Shown here: piece after piece, positions 55,101 through 64,000 of the stretch | How the letters are laid out: every line of letters begins with the position of its first letter | Position numbering within the stretch: the first letter of the stretch is position 1 | DNA from: Motacilla alba alba | Lineage: Eukaryota; Chordata; Aves; Passeriformes; Motacillidae | Reading direction: 5' to 3' | NCBI RefSeq assembly: GCF_015832195.1 | Contig: NC_052017.1 | Span: 47,755,652 to 47,819,651 of the forward strand | DNA length: 64,000 nucleotides | The notes under the pieces: model-generated | What the model was told of the DNA's origin: nothing | Seen by the model: the letters and a program-made list of their open reading frames with translations, nothing else | Database searches by the model: none | Made by a program: the position numbers and the translations under genes

Positions 55101-58100
55101 CCCAATACTAGGATAAGGAAGAAATTGGCAGCTGTTACTGTTGAACAAGGTATGGATATAGCAAAGGCATGGCCACAGGAACTATCACTTCCCTTGTTCT
55201 CCACCTTTTCTGCCATGGTCCTTAAGACAGTGACTTTTATGATTTTGAGAGAGTGAATGACAAACATTAAGGCTAAAACCTCCCTGTCTGGATACAAGAA
55301 CCTTATCCTACCTGTCTGTGTTTGGGGTTTGGAGAGAGAAGCCCTGATCTGTAGTGCCTCCCTCATGATTCTGCACTGGAAAGGAGTGGAGGTCCCAGTC
55401 CCTTGCTTTGTTGCAGTAGAAGTGTCTTAATTTTGTCTGGGCTTGTACTGGGGTCATGTACTTTTAAATCTAGGTTCTGAGGACTCCAACTCATCGTTAT
55501 CACTTGTATGAAGGGGAAATGGCCACCATCAACAACAGGCACTATGCATCTGCTCCAGCCTGACAGTTCAATATCTCTGTTACACTTCTATATGGATATG
55601 CAAAATAAAAAGAGTAATATTTCATTTTCCAATCTGATAAAACAGTTTACTAATTTAATTAGCATTTTTTTCTTTTCTCAGAAGTCATCTAAAAGATACA
55701 TAAAACTTGAATTTGCAAAAAATAACAAGTTTTCTGGTCTCAATATGGAAACTGAGAGTAAGATTTTGGGGTTTTTTATGGTTTGAAATACAAGTTTTGT
55801 GAACTCTGACACAATCTCACGTGAATGAATATCTGTTGCTCCTCCAGAAAGAAAACAGAAGAAAGATGTGGGATACCTACAGAATTTCTGTTGGGAGAGT
55901 CAGATCCACTTCCAGAACTTCCCTTTTTGGTTTTCTGGGCTAAGGAAGTCCCAAAGCGGAGAGTTTCATACACAGGGTCAACCTTATTTCCACAGGCTGC
56001 AACAGAAGGAGCAAAACATGCATCAGTCAATACCCTGAGGATATTTCTGGTCATGTTCCTGCTTAACTTGGAGCAACACCTGCCTCTACCAAGAGGTTGA
56101 ACTGTATGCTTAGAAACAATTTGAGAGACCATCCTGATAAAAAGTGAGTGTTGAACTTAATGGAATTGATATCAATTTTCTGCTGCCTCTCTACTCCCAG
56201 TATGGTCATCCTCCTCTCATCCTAGCTCTTCCATTCTCGGCCATTGCCTTGTGTCTCTTCACCTGCCATTCTCCTTCCCTAATCATCACTGGTGATACCC
56301 ATGTGGTGGTAAAGAAGACAAAGCACCAGGAGGTTCTAATCCACGTTTGTTTCCACCAGTGACTTCTTGGATTGCTCTCAACAGCAGCTTTCCCTCATAG
56401 CTAGCCACAAAAATAATCTCCCATGGAAGAGAAATGGATGCCTTCAACACTAGCAAGCAAACCCAGTTCAAACTCTCTCCTGCATCCTGCATTCTTAGAC
56501 CTCAACTTCCCTTGTGACACAAGGCTGTGGGCACGTAGAAAATGGCACCTTTGTAGCACTATGTAGAAGGAGGGAAACTTTAGCCAAAGTACTGAGAAAG
56601 TACAACAGATTTTGGATTTTTATTGGAGCAAAGAACACCTCATTTTTTAGCCAGAGTTTATTTGAAATGCTTCTACTACTTCTGATAAAAATTATGGGTG
56701 TTTTTGAGAAACTTAGATGAAATCCTTGTAAATAATTTTTTTAACTGCTGACAGTAAGAATGCAAATGTCATCAGACAAGTAGTTTTAAACTGACTGCCT
56801 AGTTTTAGCTTTGATTTCTTTGCACTTCCAGGTCTGCCTTCCTGGTTAGAGTATTGGTAGGGAAAAATACTTTCCAGAATAAAGTTAACTTCTCTGTTTT
56901 ACAATGTTTCTTTTCAGAAATTTGGTATTACAGTGAGGAAAAAGTGGTCTTTCAAGTACTCAGACAATGTGTAGATATGATCAATAAGGAAAAATATGAG
57001 GAAAGTAAGAAATATGAATGAAAAAGGACAGGAACCTAGCAGCATCCCTGAAAAGCTGGACCAGTGATTTGAATGCCCCCTGCTATTTTGATCACCCTGT
57101 CTTTTATCTGTTTTTTCCCAGCTCAGACCCTCATCTCAATTTTTCAGTGTTTCTTCATTCCTAAGTTCCTACCTTGATCTCAGGTAGTTGTTATCATAAG
57201 CAAGGTAATTGCTAAGAGGTATGCATACAGGGTTTTGAGTGAAACAGACAATGAACACACCCTCTCCTCTTCCAGCTTTGTATCTTTGAAGTGGTCCTTT
57301 CCTGAGATGGCAGAAGGGCATCCAGTCACCGAAAGGAGCTGGACGGCTGCTGAGGGTAAAGACCATGGCTGGAAGTCTGCCGCTGCTGTTGCAGAGCATT
57401 GCCAAGGGAAGACTGAATGGAAAAGCAGTCAAAACCTACCAATAGGCATCACTTCTTTGATGCAGCCAAACTGTTCGTGAATGAGTAGTGGTGAGCTGTA
57501 GTACCGTCGAAATCCCTTTGGCTGGAGGGAGAAAAAGCAAAAACAAATGAAGCACATTGCTTGCCTTGAGTGATGAAACAGAAATAGCCTCAGCTCTTTG
57601 GTTAATGGTGGAACACTGTAGTGAGGCTGGAAATTTGCCTCCTGTTGTTCAGTCACTGTGAGGTTTAGAGATCAGATGTTTATTTGATTTTTTGCCTAGA
57701 AAAAAACAATTTCCTATATTTATGTGGAAGGAGGGGCTCATTTTCAGCTCTCCTTTTTCTTTTGTCTTATACAAAAGCAACATTAATTAACTGCAGCTGA
57801 AGTGCTGAATCATTAGAGGTTCTGGGAAGTTTCCCTCTCCCTATCTTCTTACAGAATGTGAATTTGCATTGTACTGTATTTGTTAAACATGTGACTATCC
57901 TTCCCCACCCCAGCTCCAAATCCTCATGTTCCCACATATGCATGTGTGAAACCCAAGGAATTCTTCCTATAGGTTTTCGTAAGGTTTACTGCTGACTGAC
58001 TGCTGTTACCAGATATTCCCATAGTGTCCACTCATAGAAAAATGCACCGTAACAACTCAAGCTATATCATTAAAGAATACCATAATATGGCAAATAATGG

Positions 58101-59716
58101 TGCCTATACCATTCTAAAAAACTTAAATCAGGCAAATTCTTAGTATTCAAAATGAATGCCTTCAAGGCATTGGAATTTCACAAATGGTCTCTCCCAATTT
58201 CTAATGTCTGCAGACTGCGAAAACTTCTAGTCACAGTGAGAAGTGAGGAAGATTTGAGGAGATGTGCATATTTTCCATATCCTCTGTTCAGTGTACATCA
58301 AAACCTGATAGGCAACTAGTTCTTCAGGTAATGAGCTGCAGAAAAGACTGAAAAAGACTGAGATAACTGATAATCTTGGAGTCTTAGAGGAACAAATTCC
58401 AGATTCTTCAGCCTCTGTCTGCCCCCAAGCTAGATTCAGACAGAACATCAACATGAGCTCACAAAACTCCTGTGATTTTGCTGACAACTTCCTGATGTAA
58501 ATTTGGTCTCTCTTTTTTTGTTTTTATAAACTAGTAACCACAAGAGCTGAGGCTGGAATCAAGACATGCATGAATCAATTAACATGGGATAATATTTGCC
58601 TTGTCCACGGCTTGTCATTCAGCTCTTCACAGACCAACTTCCTATACTGGAATGCTTCATTCTAGAGCTGTAATTATGGTTTAGATACATGAAGACTTGC
58701 CTCAGGGATATAAACAGCAATAGCTTTCAGTGAGCACTCTTGGACAGAAGAGATCTTTCCAGTGAAAGGTGCGGTTTGTAGCACTTTTGAAGTCAGTGCT
58801 TGCATTTTCCCATCACTTAACACCGTAAAATTGTTTGGTTTTAGCTCAGATGTCTCAAGCGTCCTCAAGTCAGAACAAATCTGAGAACATCTGAAACATG
58901 AATCTAGGTATTCACTTTTCATATTCCAATTGGTATTTTTCCAAGTTCTTTTTCCAAAAGTAACCAAAAGGAGCGGCAGTCCTGTAATAGTCAACAAGGT
59001 GGGTTAGAATTGTCTCAGACACAGTGTACTGCCATTGCCAATCATAAGATTTTGCAGCTCAGAAAGCAAGACAGGCACTAAAGTGCTGTGTCCTTACAGG
59101 GGCAGACTCCTCCCAGCCTCTCCTGCTGAGAGATTGCTTCAAACTCTGCTCTGTCGTCCTGTGAAATACCCCTTGGTTTTCATTTTAAGGTGAATTATGT
59201 TTTTTATTCAAGCCCTAACAGTGTAGAAAACAATAAAACACAATTTGAGGGATTTTTCATTTGTTAAACCCTACTGAAATACTATGATTAATTTATAGCA
59301 TTCTTTGAAAGGTTTACACTACAGCAAGCACAGCTGAAATCAAGGTAATTAATTTTGTTGGCTAGCTAAATTTGTATTCTGTAACTGTATTTTCACATCC
59401 ACAAAGCAGACCACATTCGTTCTTTGGTTTTGTTTGCATCCTTGTGCAGCAGCAATTGCCCAAATTGACAACTGGGCACCACCTGGCTTCACTTTTCCCA
59501 CCTCAGTAAAGCGATCTAGTGTGGGTTCTGTTAATGCAGCAGCTAAATGCACACCTGGGGTTCAGGCACACAAAGAAGTAGCTCCAGCACAAACTGCCCT
59601 GGGCTGCTCACTTACCAGCTTGCCCATGCAACGCTGCTGTCCGATACTGTCTGCACACTTGTGGTGGATGCTCATCTTGCACGCCTTACAGCGCAGCCCG
59701 TGCTTAGCGTTTGTCC
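34098..59716 (-). CDS. STAC: STAC adaptor protein, C-terminal 274 residues (nine spliced exons; gene continues past window end)
   Basis: Nine minus-strand exons join in phase to encode the C-terminal two thirds of STAC (the human protein is about 400 residues). Domain order in the visible part: second half of a C1 zinc finger (residues 1-34), a Ser/Gly-rich linker (about 35-155), SH3-1 (about 158-212) and a second SH3-like domain to the end. Diagnostic STAC strings include GTNAKHGLRCKACK, GFRRYYSSPLLIHEQFGC, DLVEVPEE, EDSNEDWW and DVLENI. The linker wording fits STAC1 better than STAC2 or STAC3; this rests on recalled family sequences, not a search. STAC proteins are known as cytosolic partners of CaV1 calcium channels: STAC3 is essential in skeletal-muscle excitation-contraction coupling, and STAC1 and STAC2 reduce calcium-dependent inactivation. 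All eight introns are GT-AG. No frameshift or premature stop is present. The start codon and N-terminal exons lie beyond the window. In mammals the order is ARPP21-STAC-DCLK3, so DCLK3 would be expected to the left. Confidence 0.96.
34197..42334 (-). other. STAC: STAC last intron, 8138 bp
   Basis: Longest complete intron here, GT-AG, splitting the second SH3-like domain. It contains the TTTG-rich tract and a chance open frame of 207 codons at 36186-36809. No further exon was found. Confidence 0.93.
36267..36344. repeat. (TTTG)n-like low-complexity tract
   Basis: About 78 bp made almost wholly of T and G in TTTG/TTTTG units, in the last STAC intron. It extends an accidental plus-strand open frame of 207 codons. 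Confidence 0.9.
42335..42472 (-). CDS. STAC: STAC exon: end of SH3-1 and start of second SH3
   Basis: 138-nt exon, phase 0 to 0 (46 codons), with acceptor cttcatag and donor gtaaga. It opens GRIDDRTGYFPANFVQRV, the closing strands of SH3-1 with the G.FP.NFV motif. It continues with the linker QQNEKIYRC and the first strands of the second domain, RTFIGCKEQGQITLKENQ. In STAC3 the first SH3 contacts the CaV1.1 II-III loop; an equivalent role here is expected from the family. Confidence 0.97.
42473..42597 (-). other. STAC: STAC intron, 125 bp
   Basis: Shortest intron in the set, GT-AG, between the two SH3 exons after the tryptophan pair. Confidence 0.96.
42598..42649 (-). CDS. STAC: STAC exon: SH3-1 core with tryptophan pair
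   Basis: 52-nt exon, phase 2 to 0, with acceptor attacag and donor gtatgt. It completes Arg and then encodes PGDMITLLEDSNEDWWK, which contains the conserved tryptophan pair of the SH3 ligand groove. It is the smallest coding exon found here and lies only 125 bp upstream of the next one. Confidence 0.97.
44375..44395 (+). mobile_element. Truncated CR1 3' tail
   Basis: A short stretch resembling the terminal GAGGTCCCTTCCAACC block of avian CR1, immediately before the ATTCT array. It is too short to classify further. Confidence 0.55.
44396..44475. repeat. (ATTCT)16 microsatellite
   Basis: Sixteen uninterrupted ATTCT units (80 bp) inside the STAC intron at 42650-46255. The unit directly follows GTAGGTCCCTTCCAACT, a CR1 3'-tail motif, so the array probably grew from the ATTCT-containing end of a truncated CR1. 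In the STAC sense transcript it reads AGAAU. Confidence 0.98.
44498..44553. repeat. 28-bp imperfect tandem duplication
   Basis: CATGCTTGTCTT.AGGATTCTCT appears at 44498-44525 and again immediately at 44526-44553, with one mismatch in the first 23 bases. It lies 22 bp after the ATTCT array. Confidence 0.85.
46256..46344 (-). CDS. STAC: STAC exon: start of first SH3 domain
   Basis: 89-nt exon, phase 0 to 2. It is preceded by a long pyrimidine tract on the coding strand and an aaag acceptor, and followed by a gtaaac donor, which is a weak match to consensus after +4. It encodes 29 residues, GPFYKSTLQMNTYVALYKF followed by VPQENEDLEM, plus the first two bases of a split Arg codon. ALYKF is the ALYDY-type motif and the acidic stretch is the RT loop of SH3-1. 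Confidence 0.96.
46345..47270 (-). other. STAC: STAC intron, 926 bp
   Basis: GT-AG intron ending in a long T-rich tract on the coding strand before the SH3-1 exon. Nothing else was seen. Confidence 0.93.
47271..47335 (-). CDS. STAC: STAC exon: short variable linker segment
   Basis: 65-nt exon, phase 1 to 0. The acceptor is tatttcag and the donor is gtatga. It completes a split Val codon and then encodes 21 residues starting FTYSENGTEHF and ending IHSP. The first half aligns with the STAC FTY.ENGT motif; the second half has diverged. It was assigned from its phase, its position between the two neighbouring exons, and this motif. It is short enough to be missed by gene finders. Confidence 0.93.
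47336..51511 (-). other. STAC: STAC intron, 4176 bp
   Basis: GT-AG intron. The open frame of 178 codons on the minus strand at 50538-51074 has no recognisable domain and no splice logic, so it is taken as chance. Confidence 0.92.
51512..51593 (-). CDS. STAC: STAC exon: acidic then basic linker segment
   Basis: 82-nt exon, phase 0 to 1, with acceptor tctgcag and donor gtgagt. It encodes 27 residues beginning TADLVEVPEEGNSS and ending SRKRSNS. The DLVEVPEE and RKRSNS strings match STAC, while the residues between them differ from the mammalian protein as I recall it, as expected for a disordered linker. RKRSNS resembles a basophilic kinase site, which is inference only. Confidence 0.95.
51594..55880 (-). 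other. STAC: STAC intron, 4287 bp
   Basis: GT-AG intron. A GC-richer patch around 53800-53960 has no coding or repeat signature I recognise. Confidence 0.93.
55881..55996 (-). CDS. STAC: STAC exon: linker with Ser/Gly-rich tract
   Basis: 116-nt exon, phase 1 to 0, with acceptor gttgcag and donor gtaggt. It begins by completing Ala, then reads CGNKVDPVYETLRFGTSLAQ, followed by a basic pair and the SSGSGSDSP tract, and ends NRNS. This is the low-complexity linker between the C1 finger and the SH3 domains. The linker region of STAC proteins is reported to carry the part that suppresses CaV1 inactivation; whether this exon carries it is inference. The serine cluster could be phosphorylated, but nothing in the sequence proves it. 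Confidence 0.96.
55997..57439 (-). other. STAC: STAC intron, 1443 bp
   Basis: GT-AG intron with no recognisable element. Confidence 0.93.
57440..57521 (-). CDS. STAC: STAC exon: conserved post-C1 segment
   Basis: 82-nt exon, phase 0 to 1, with acceptor ctccag and donor gtaggt. It encodes 27 residues starting PKGFRRYYSSPLL and ending EVMPI, plus the first G of a split Ala codon. The aromatic and basic stretch straight after the C1 finger is strongly conserved among vertebrate STAC proteins, and it is one of the clearest identifiers of the gene here. Confidence 0.96.
57522..59615 (-). other. STAC: STAC intron, 2094 bp
   Basis: GT-AG intron between the C1 exon and the GFRRYYSS exon. I see no repeats or other gene in it. 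Confidence 0.93.
59616..59716 (-). CDS. STAC: STAC exon: second half of C1 zinc finger
   Basis: 101-nt exon, entered in phase 1 and left in phase 0. The acceptor is ttcacag and the donor is gtaagt. It completes a split Gly codon and then encodes 33 residues from TNAKHGLRCKAC to RCMGKL. The zinc ligands visible are C-x2-C, x4-H, x2-C and x8-C, which form the second half of a C1 (cysteine-rich) domain. The first His and the first C-x2-C pair must sit in an upstream exon not in the window. C1 domains bind diacylglycerol or proteins at membranes; in STAC proteins this domain contributes to channel association. It is the most 5' exon I could find. Confidence 0.96.
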
Positions 59717-60219
59717 CTGTGAAACACACGGCAAAGATTGAATTAGACAAAATCAATAGTTTCCATCCATTTAAACAAGTGACCTGAAAGAACTGATGAG
59801 GTCAGTTGCAGTAGAGCAAATACTGACGGCATTCTTCGCCTTACCTGCTTTTAAAAATGCACATTCATACACCCATTTTCTTTACGGTCTCTCCATTTTA
59901 GGCATTTGCCCCCCAGGCTCTTTCCCAGGCTGTTGCTGCCTTTAGATTTATACTGGATTATGCTCTGCTACATGATTATCTGACCAACAGTATCTTTACC
60001 TCATGAACATCAAGCAAAACCCCTTTGTTATTTTGAAAGGTCTTAGCATGGCTGTGCATGGCTGAGGGAATCACAAAAGGAGCACCCAGGCTCTGGAGCA
60101 GCTCTGGGGAGCTGGGACATCAGTGGAGGCTCAGGTTTTGTGGATGAAGTTAGCTCCAGGCATGTGTGAGAGGGTTAACCCATCTCCTTTGTCATTTCCC
60201 ACCCACAGGCAAACACATC

Positions 60220-60329
60220 CCTGTTTGTGTGGTTTCTTTTTCCTGCCTGGTTGCTCTGGATTAGTGTGCTGTGAGGATTTTTTCAGTTATAGTTTCTTTC
60301 CAATTACACAAGCTAAAAACAATACTGAC
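60220..60329 (+). repeat. Direct repeat, copy A (about 110 bp)
   Basis: Near-identical to 61341-61450. Both contain GGATTAGTGTGCTGTGAGGA followed by TTTTTTCAGTTATAGTTTCTTT and AATTACACA. There are a few substitutions and single-base gaps. The shared sequence stops at about the same point on the right in both. Confidence 0.9.
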
Positions 60330-61340
60330 AATAGCTCCCAGGGACTGCTGCTCTCACCATCCTGGGCCAGTGCTCAGAGGGTGCAGGAAGGGCTCCTTGC
60401 ATGTCCCTGAGTGTGGCGGTGAGGGTGCCACGAGTTTGACTGTGCTCTCCTCCCTTGTCAGTAGAAAAGTTAAAGTGTCACAGGTAGGGGAGATACAGCA
60501 GAAATTAGGCTTTAAAGAAGCAGAATTCTTCCACTAGGCCAAATGTAGTTCTGCATTAGCTTTAGTGAGGACCTACTCTTAAATGACAGATGCAAGTCTG
60601 CTTGCTTCCAGGCAGGAACAGTCACTTTTATTCATACAACCATAACACTTCCTAAACTATGCAGAAGGAGTGATGCTGCAGCAACTCTTTTATCCCCTAC
60701 AGGAATGTGTAAACAGAATGAGTAAACAACATATCTGTTCATTATATCTACTGTGAGAGTCACTATGAAACGAGGTAATGAAAAACCCTAAAAACTCTTG
60801 ACATTTTAACCAGCCCTCATTAGTCAGACATGACAAATATTAGTCAGAAGGATACTGCATCTGAAAGTACTCATTTAGCTCATTGGTTATGTACATGCTG
60901 CCAGTTTCATTCAGTGAAGTGCCACCTCAGAAAGAAGCACTTCAGGGAAGGTTTCATCAAGTTGGTGCCAAACTCAAAGCCTTGTATTCCACTTTCAGAG
61001 GAAGAGGTGTCTGAAGTGGCCACTTGCAAGCCAGGTAAGCCAGGCTGAGATAGTCAGGGGTTGCTGCAGTGAACCAGCCTCAGATGTTTCACCTGTGTGC
61101 TTCCTTTAGGACAGGAAAGCAAGATCCTCCCCACCTTCCTATAGAGACTGCTGGAATGACAGGGACTGAATGGGGTTGACTGTGAGGTGTGCCCCAAGGA
61201 CTTCAAGAGAGTGGGGTCAGTGCCTGCTCCCCACTTGTTGCCCCTTTTAGCCACCTTTCAGTGTGTGCAGACATCCTTTCTATCCTCTCTTCTGGGGTCT
61301 TTTTTCCTAGCAAACACAGGATTTCTTAAAAGAACACGTG

Positions 61341-61450
61341 CCTGTTTATTTGTTTCTTTTTCCTGCATGGTTGCACTTGGATTAGTGTGCTGTGAGGATT
61401 TTTTCAGTTATAGTTTCTTTTCAATTACACATGCCCAAACCAATATTGAC
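61341..61450 (+). repeat. Direct repeat, copy B (about 110 bp)
   Basis: Partner of copy A, about 1.12 kb away in the same orientation and in the same STAC intron. No terminal inverted repeats or coding content is visible. It is either a local duplication or two copies of an old interspersed repeat I do not recognise. Confidence 0.9.
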
Positions 61451-62296
61451 TTCTGTGGCTTTGTGCTTTTATTACTGATGATGAAATGCTGAATCACCCT
61501 TCCTGGTGATCAACAATCGGCACGGAGAAAAGTGTAGCTCCCTCACAGTTTTTCATTATATTTATAGGGCAGAATGAGAAAAGGAAAATGACATCACAGT
61601 TGGCCTATGCATCATGTCAGTGCTTACACCGGCTCTAATTCTCCTCTCATGCTGGTCTGTACCAAGTTACTCCTAAGATTTAGCTGTGAAGAGGCAGACA
61701 GTCTCTCAGTCCTTCCTGCTGGCTATGTTATGCTCTTCCAGCCATTTTAATGTTAACTTTACAAGGTGGATGTTGGTCCTTACATGTTATTACCATGTGA
61801 CCACCGAAGATACTCATTTGTCAAAACAATTGTGTGCCCAAATGATGTGCAAAATGAATGTGAAGCATCTGAGTTGCTTTCAAAAATCAAACCCCAACTC
61901 TTTCAGAACAGAAGTTTGTGGTCATGTGAAAATGAGTAAGACAATTACAAAAGAACAACACTGTATTTCCAATGCTGAGTGCCATATTTTTATATCTGAG
62001 TAGCTAAGTAGTAGCTTCAAGGAGAGGAAAAGTATTTCTGTCGCACACTTGAGTCTACAAGAAGGCTTTGTAAATCAAAATGAAATCCCTGTAACTACCA
62101 AAAGCTCCAATATTCAACCCATTTTCAATTCTAACTACTTGGTTTGCGGTGGGGTTAGCTTGGAAAAAACTTCCCTGCATCTCCCTGCCTCCCACTGAGG
62201 AATAACTACAGAGCTTGGAGAAGAATCATTATGCTGTATTTACTCTTAACCGCCATATCTCAAGCTCTGAAAAATGGCATTTCTGCAAGAAACATC

Positions 62297-62314
62297 TTTT
62301 TTTTTTTTTTTTTT
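62297..62314. repeat. T18 homopolymer
   Basis: A short T run followed by five C residues, in the upstream STAC intron. Confidence 0.9.
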
Positions 62315-64000
62315 CCCCCAAAGAACAATTCTGTCTTCAGTTTCTCTTCCCCATTACACTAAATCACTCAGAGAACTACAGCTAAGCTGTTTCAAAACTA
62401 GTGCATGCCAGGAATCAGATAACTACATACTGGCAATGTACCTGACCCAAAAGTTTCTGAGTTTCAGAAATGAGGCGCAATCATAGCTCACATCACAGAT
62501 AAGAGATTGCACTCAGTATAGGTGTAAATGTAATGAGACCAGGGTTTGACTCATTGCATCAATTTCTGGCCTCCCATTTATGCACACTTATTGACCATGC
62601 AGACGTCTGAATGGGGCAGGTTTTAGGAGACATCTGGTAGTTTAAAAAGTGAAAAAGCAGGCAGAACACAGATCTTGCAAGGTTGCTATTTAAAGCTGAG
62701 TGAGTACAGTGAGGGTTCCACAGTCATGCACCGTTATAGCAGAGTTATTTCATTATGCCTAAAGTAGTGGCACAGGATATAGCAATGTGCTGAAACATTA
62801 TTTCCCAAGAAATTCCCCTAGAAATCATAAGAAAGTTAGGAACTTGGTCTGAACATACATTAAATAATAGAAAATAAGTGATATTAATGACTCATAAAAG
62901 TAAAAAAAAAATAAATTGACAATTACAAAGATAACAATAATAGCAATAGCTACAACAACACAATAGAGACTATTTGAGGATGATTTTCCTTTGTTGCCAT
63001 AGGGTACCAGGCCTTGTTTGAAGCTGAAAGTCTCTCTGTGGCATGCTTATTCCCACTGGTTTAATCTTTCTGTGGATTGAAGCATAGGGCAGGGGAAGAG
63101 TGAGGAGAGATCTCACATTTGAGCTGGTTACAGCACTGTTTGGAAGGTGCAGTGTTCCAATTAGTGCAGTCTCAGACACTAACACAGTCTCCTCAGGGAC
63201 ATCTGCTGAACACACATTGATGACCTGCAAGCCTGACCATCAGTGTCTAGGTTGATTCCTGTCCCCCTAAATAGCTGATGGCTTGATTGCAGCCTACTGT
63301 TTATTCCCACCAGCAGATATTCCCCTATACCAACCTTAAAGCAAAGCTGGAAGCTACTGTTACTCACATACAATAGTCACTCCTATACCTTAGCCCACCT
63401 GGAATAATTTCAGTCAGTGGTGGATCAGAAATACAGGAACTAAAGGCTTAACAATTAAGCTCCACTTGGAGTAACCTAACTACTTTTTTCTCTGGTTTTC
63501 ATTCAAAGGAGGAGTAAACTAACAGCTTTGAAAGCTCTGCTATTACCTTCAAAAAGTAATCATCCTCCTACCTTTTTCTCCAAAAACCCTTACTAAGGTT
63601 ACTTAAGCTGATTGGTAAATGCTGAGCAGGACAGAACAAAATTCTGCTCAGTTGCTTTTTGGTTGCTCTCCGGGGATATGATTTTCACTATTTTTATTCA
63701 AGGCACACTACTTCATTTACCAAACAGAGCAGACGGTGTTTGATGAATGGCCAGTTCTATTCAACATTTATTTTTTACTTTCCTCAGTCAGTGTGTGTCT
63801 TTAAGCATCATCTCTGGACTCCCATGTTAGCCTTATTCCAAATACAAAGTGATTAACGGCCTCATGAGTTTTCTTATGGGCTCACTGTCTTTGTCTCTTG
63901 CCAAAACTTGTATGAGATGGCCCTCATTTAGGGGAATAAGGGGTAAAACTGTCAGAGGTTGCACTAATATTATTTTGGTCCAAATGCTGGTGTTTAGGTT

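Larger units (their letters stand above)
59717..64000 (-). other. STAC: STAC intron upstream of the C1 exon (partial)
   Basis: At least 4284 bp of intron. I looked on the minus strand for the expected preceding C1 segment (FKKPTFCDVC-type) and the Ser-rich N-terminal exon and did not see them. It holds the 110-bp repeat pair and a T18 run. Confidence 0.8.

Noticed and set aside
59717..64000. Search for the first-half C1 exon and N-terminal exon of STAC
   Set aside because: No minus-strand sequence resembling the expected CDVC-containing segment or the Ser-rich N-terminus was found. They are assumed to lie beyond the window.
1..64000. Bacterial-type systems, CRISPR arrays, tRNA or rRNA genes
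   Set aside because: The spliced vertebrate gene and avian repeats exclude a prokaryotic reading. No spaced direct repeats or tRNA-like cloverleaf were noticed, though a tRNAscan or Rfam search could not be run.

Overview
The window is non-coding-rich vertebrate nuclear DNA, most likely from a bird. It is AT-rich and CpG-poor and holds a single spliced gene. It also carries a 5'-truncated CR1 LINE with the typical avian 3' end, a second CR1-type tail that has grown into a pentanucleotide array, and a solitary endogenous-retrovirus LTR. Interspersed repeats are otherwise sparse, as in birds. The species cannot be named from the sequence alone.

The gene is STAC (SH3 and cysteine-rich domain protein, STAC1), on the minus strand. 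Nine consecutive coding exons can be reconstructed at 59716-59616, 57521-57440, 55996-55881, 51593-51512, 47335-47271, 46344-46256, 42649-42598, 42472-42335 and 34196-34098. All introns are GT-AG and every reading phase joins. Together they encode the last 274 residues of the protein: the second half of the C1 zinc finger, the linker, the first SH3 domain, the second SH3-like domain and the stop codon. The N-terminal exons, with the start codon and the first half of the C1 domain, were not found and should lie beyond position 64000. STAC proteins are cytoplasmic adaptors that bind L-type (CaV1) calcium channels and change their trafficking and inactivation.

Layout: 1 to about 33150 is intergenic sequence downstream of STAC. 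It holds homopolymer runs, the CR1 copy at about 12690-13290, the solo LTR at 22081-22650 and an (ATT)26 array. From about 33150 to 34097 is the probable STAC 3' UTR, with a CpG-enriched part and a candidate poly(A) signal. From 34098 to 59716 are coding exons and introns, including an intronic (ATTCT)16 array. From 59717 to 64000 is the 3' part of the next upstream intron, with a direct repeat pair of about 110 bp.

I found no second gene, RNA gene, CRISPR array, operon or new biological system. The other open frames are short and look like chance or repeat-driven frames.
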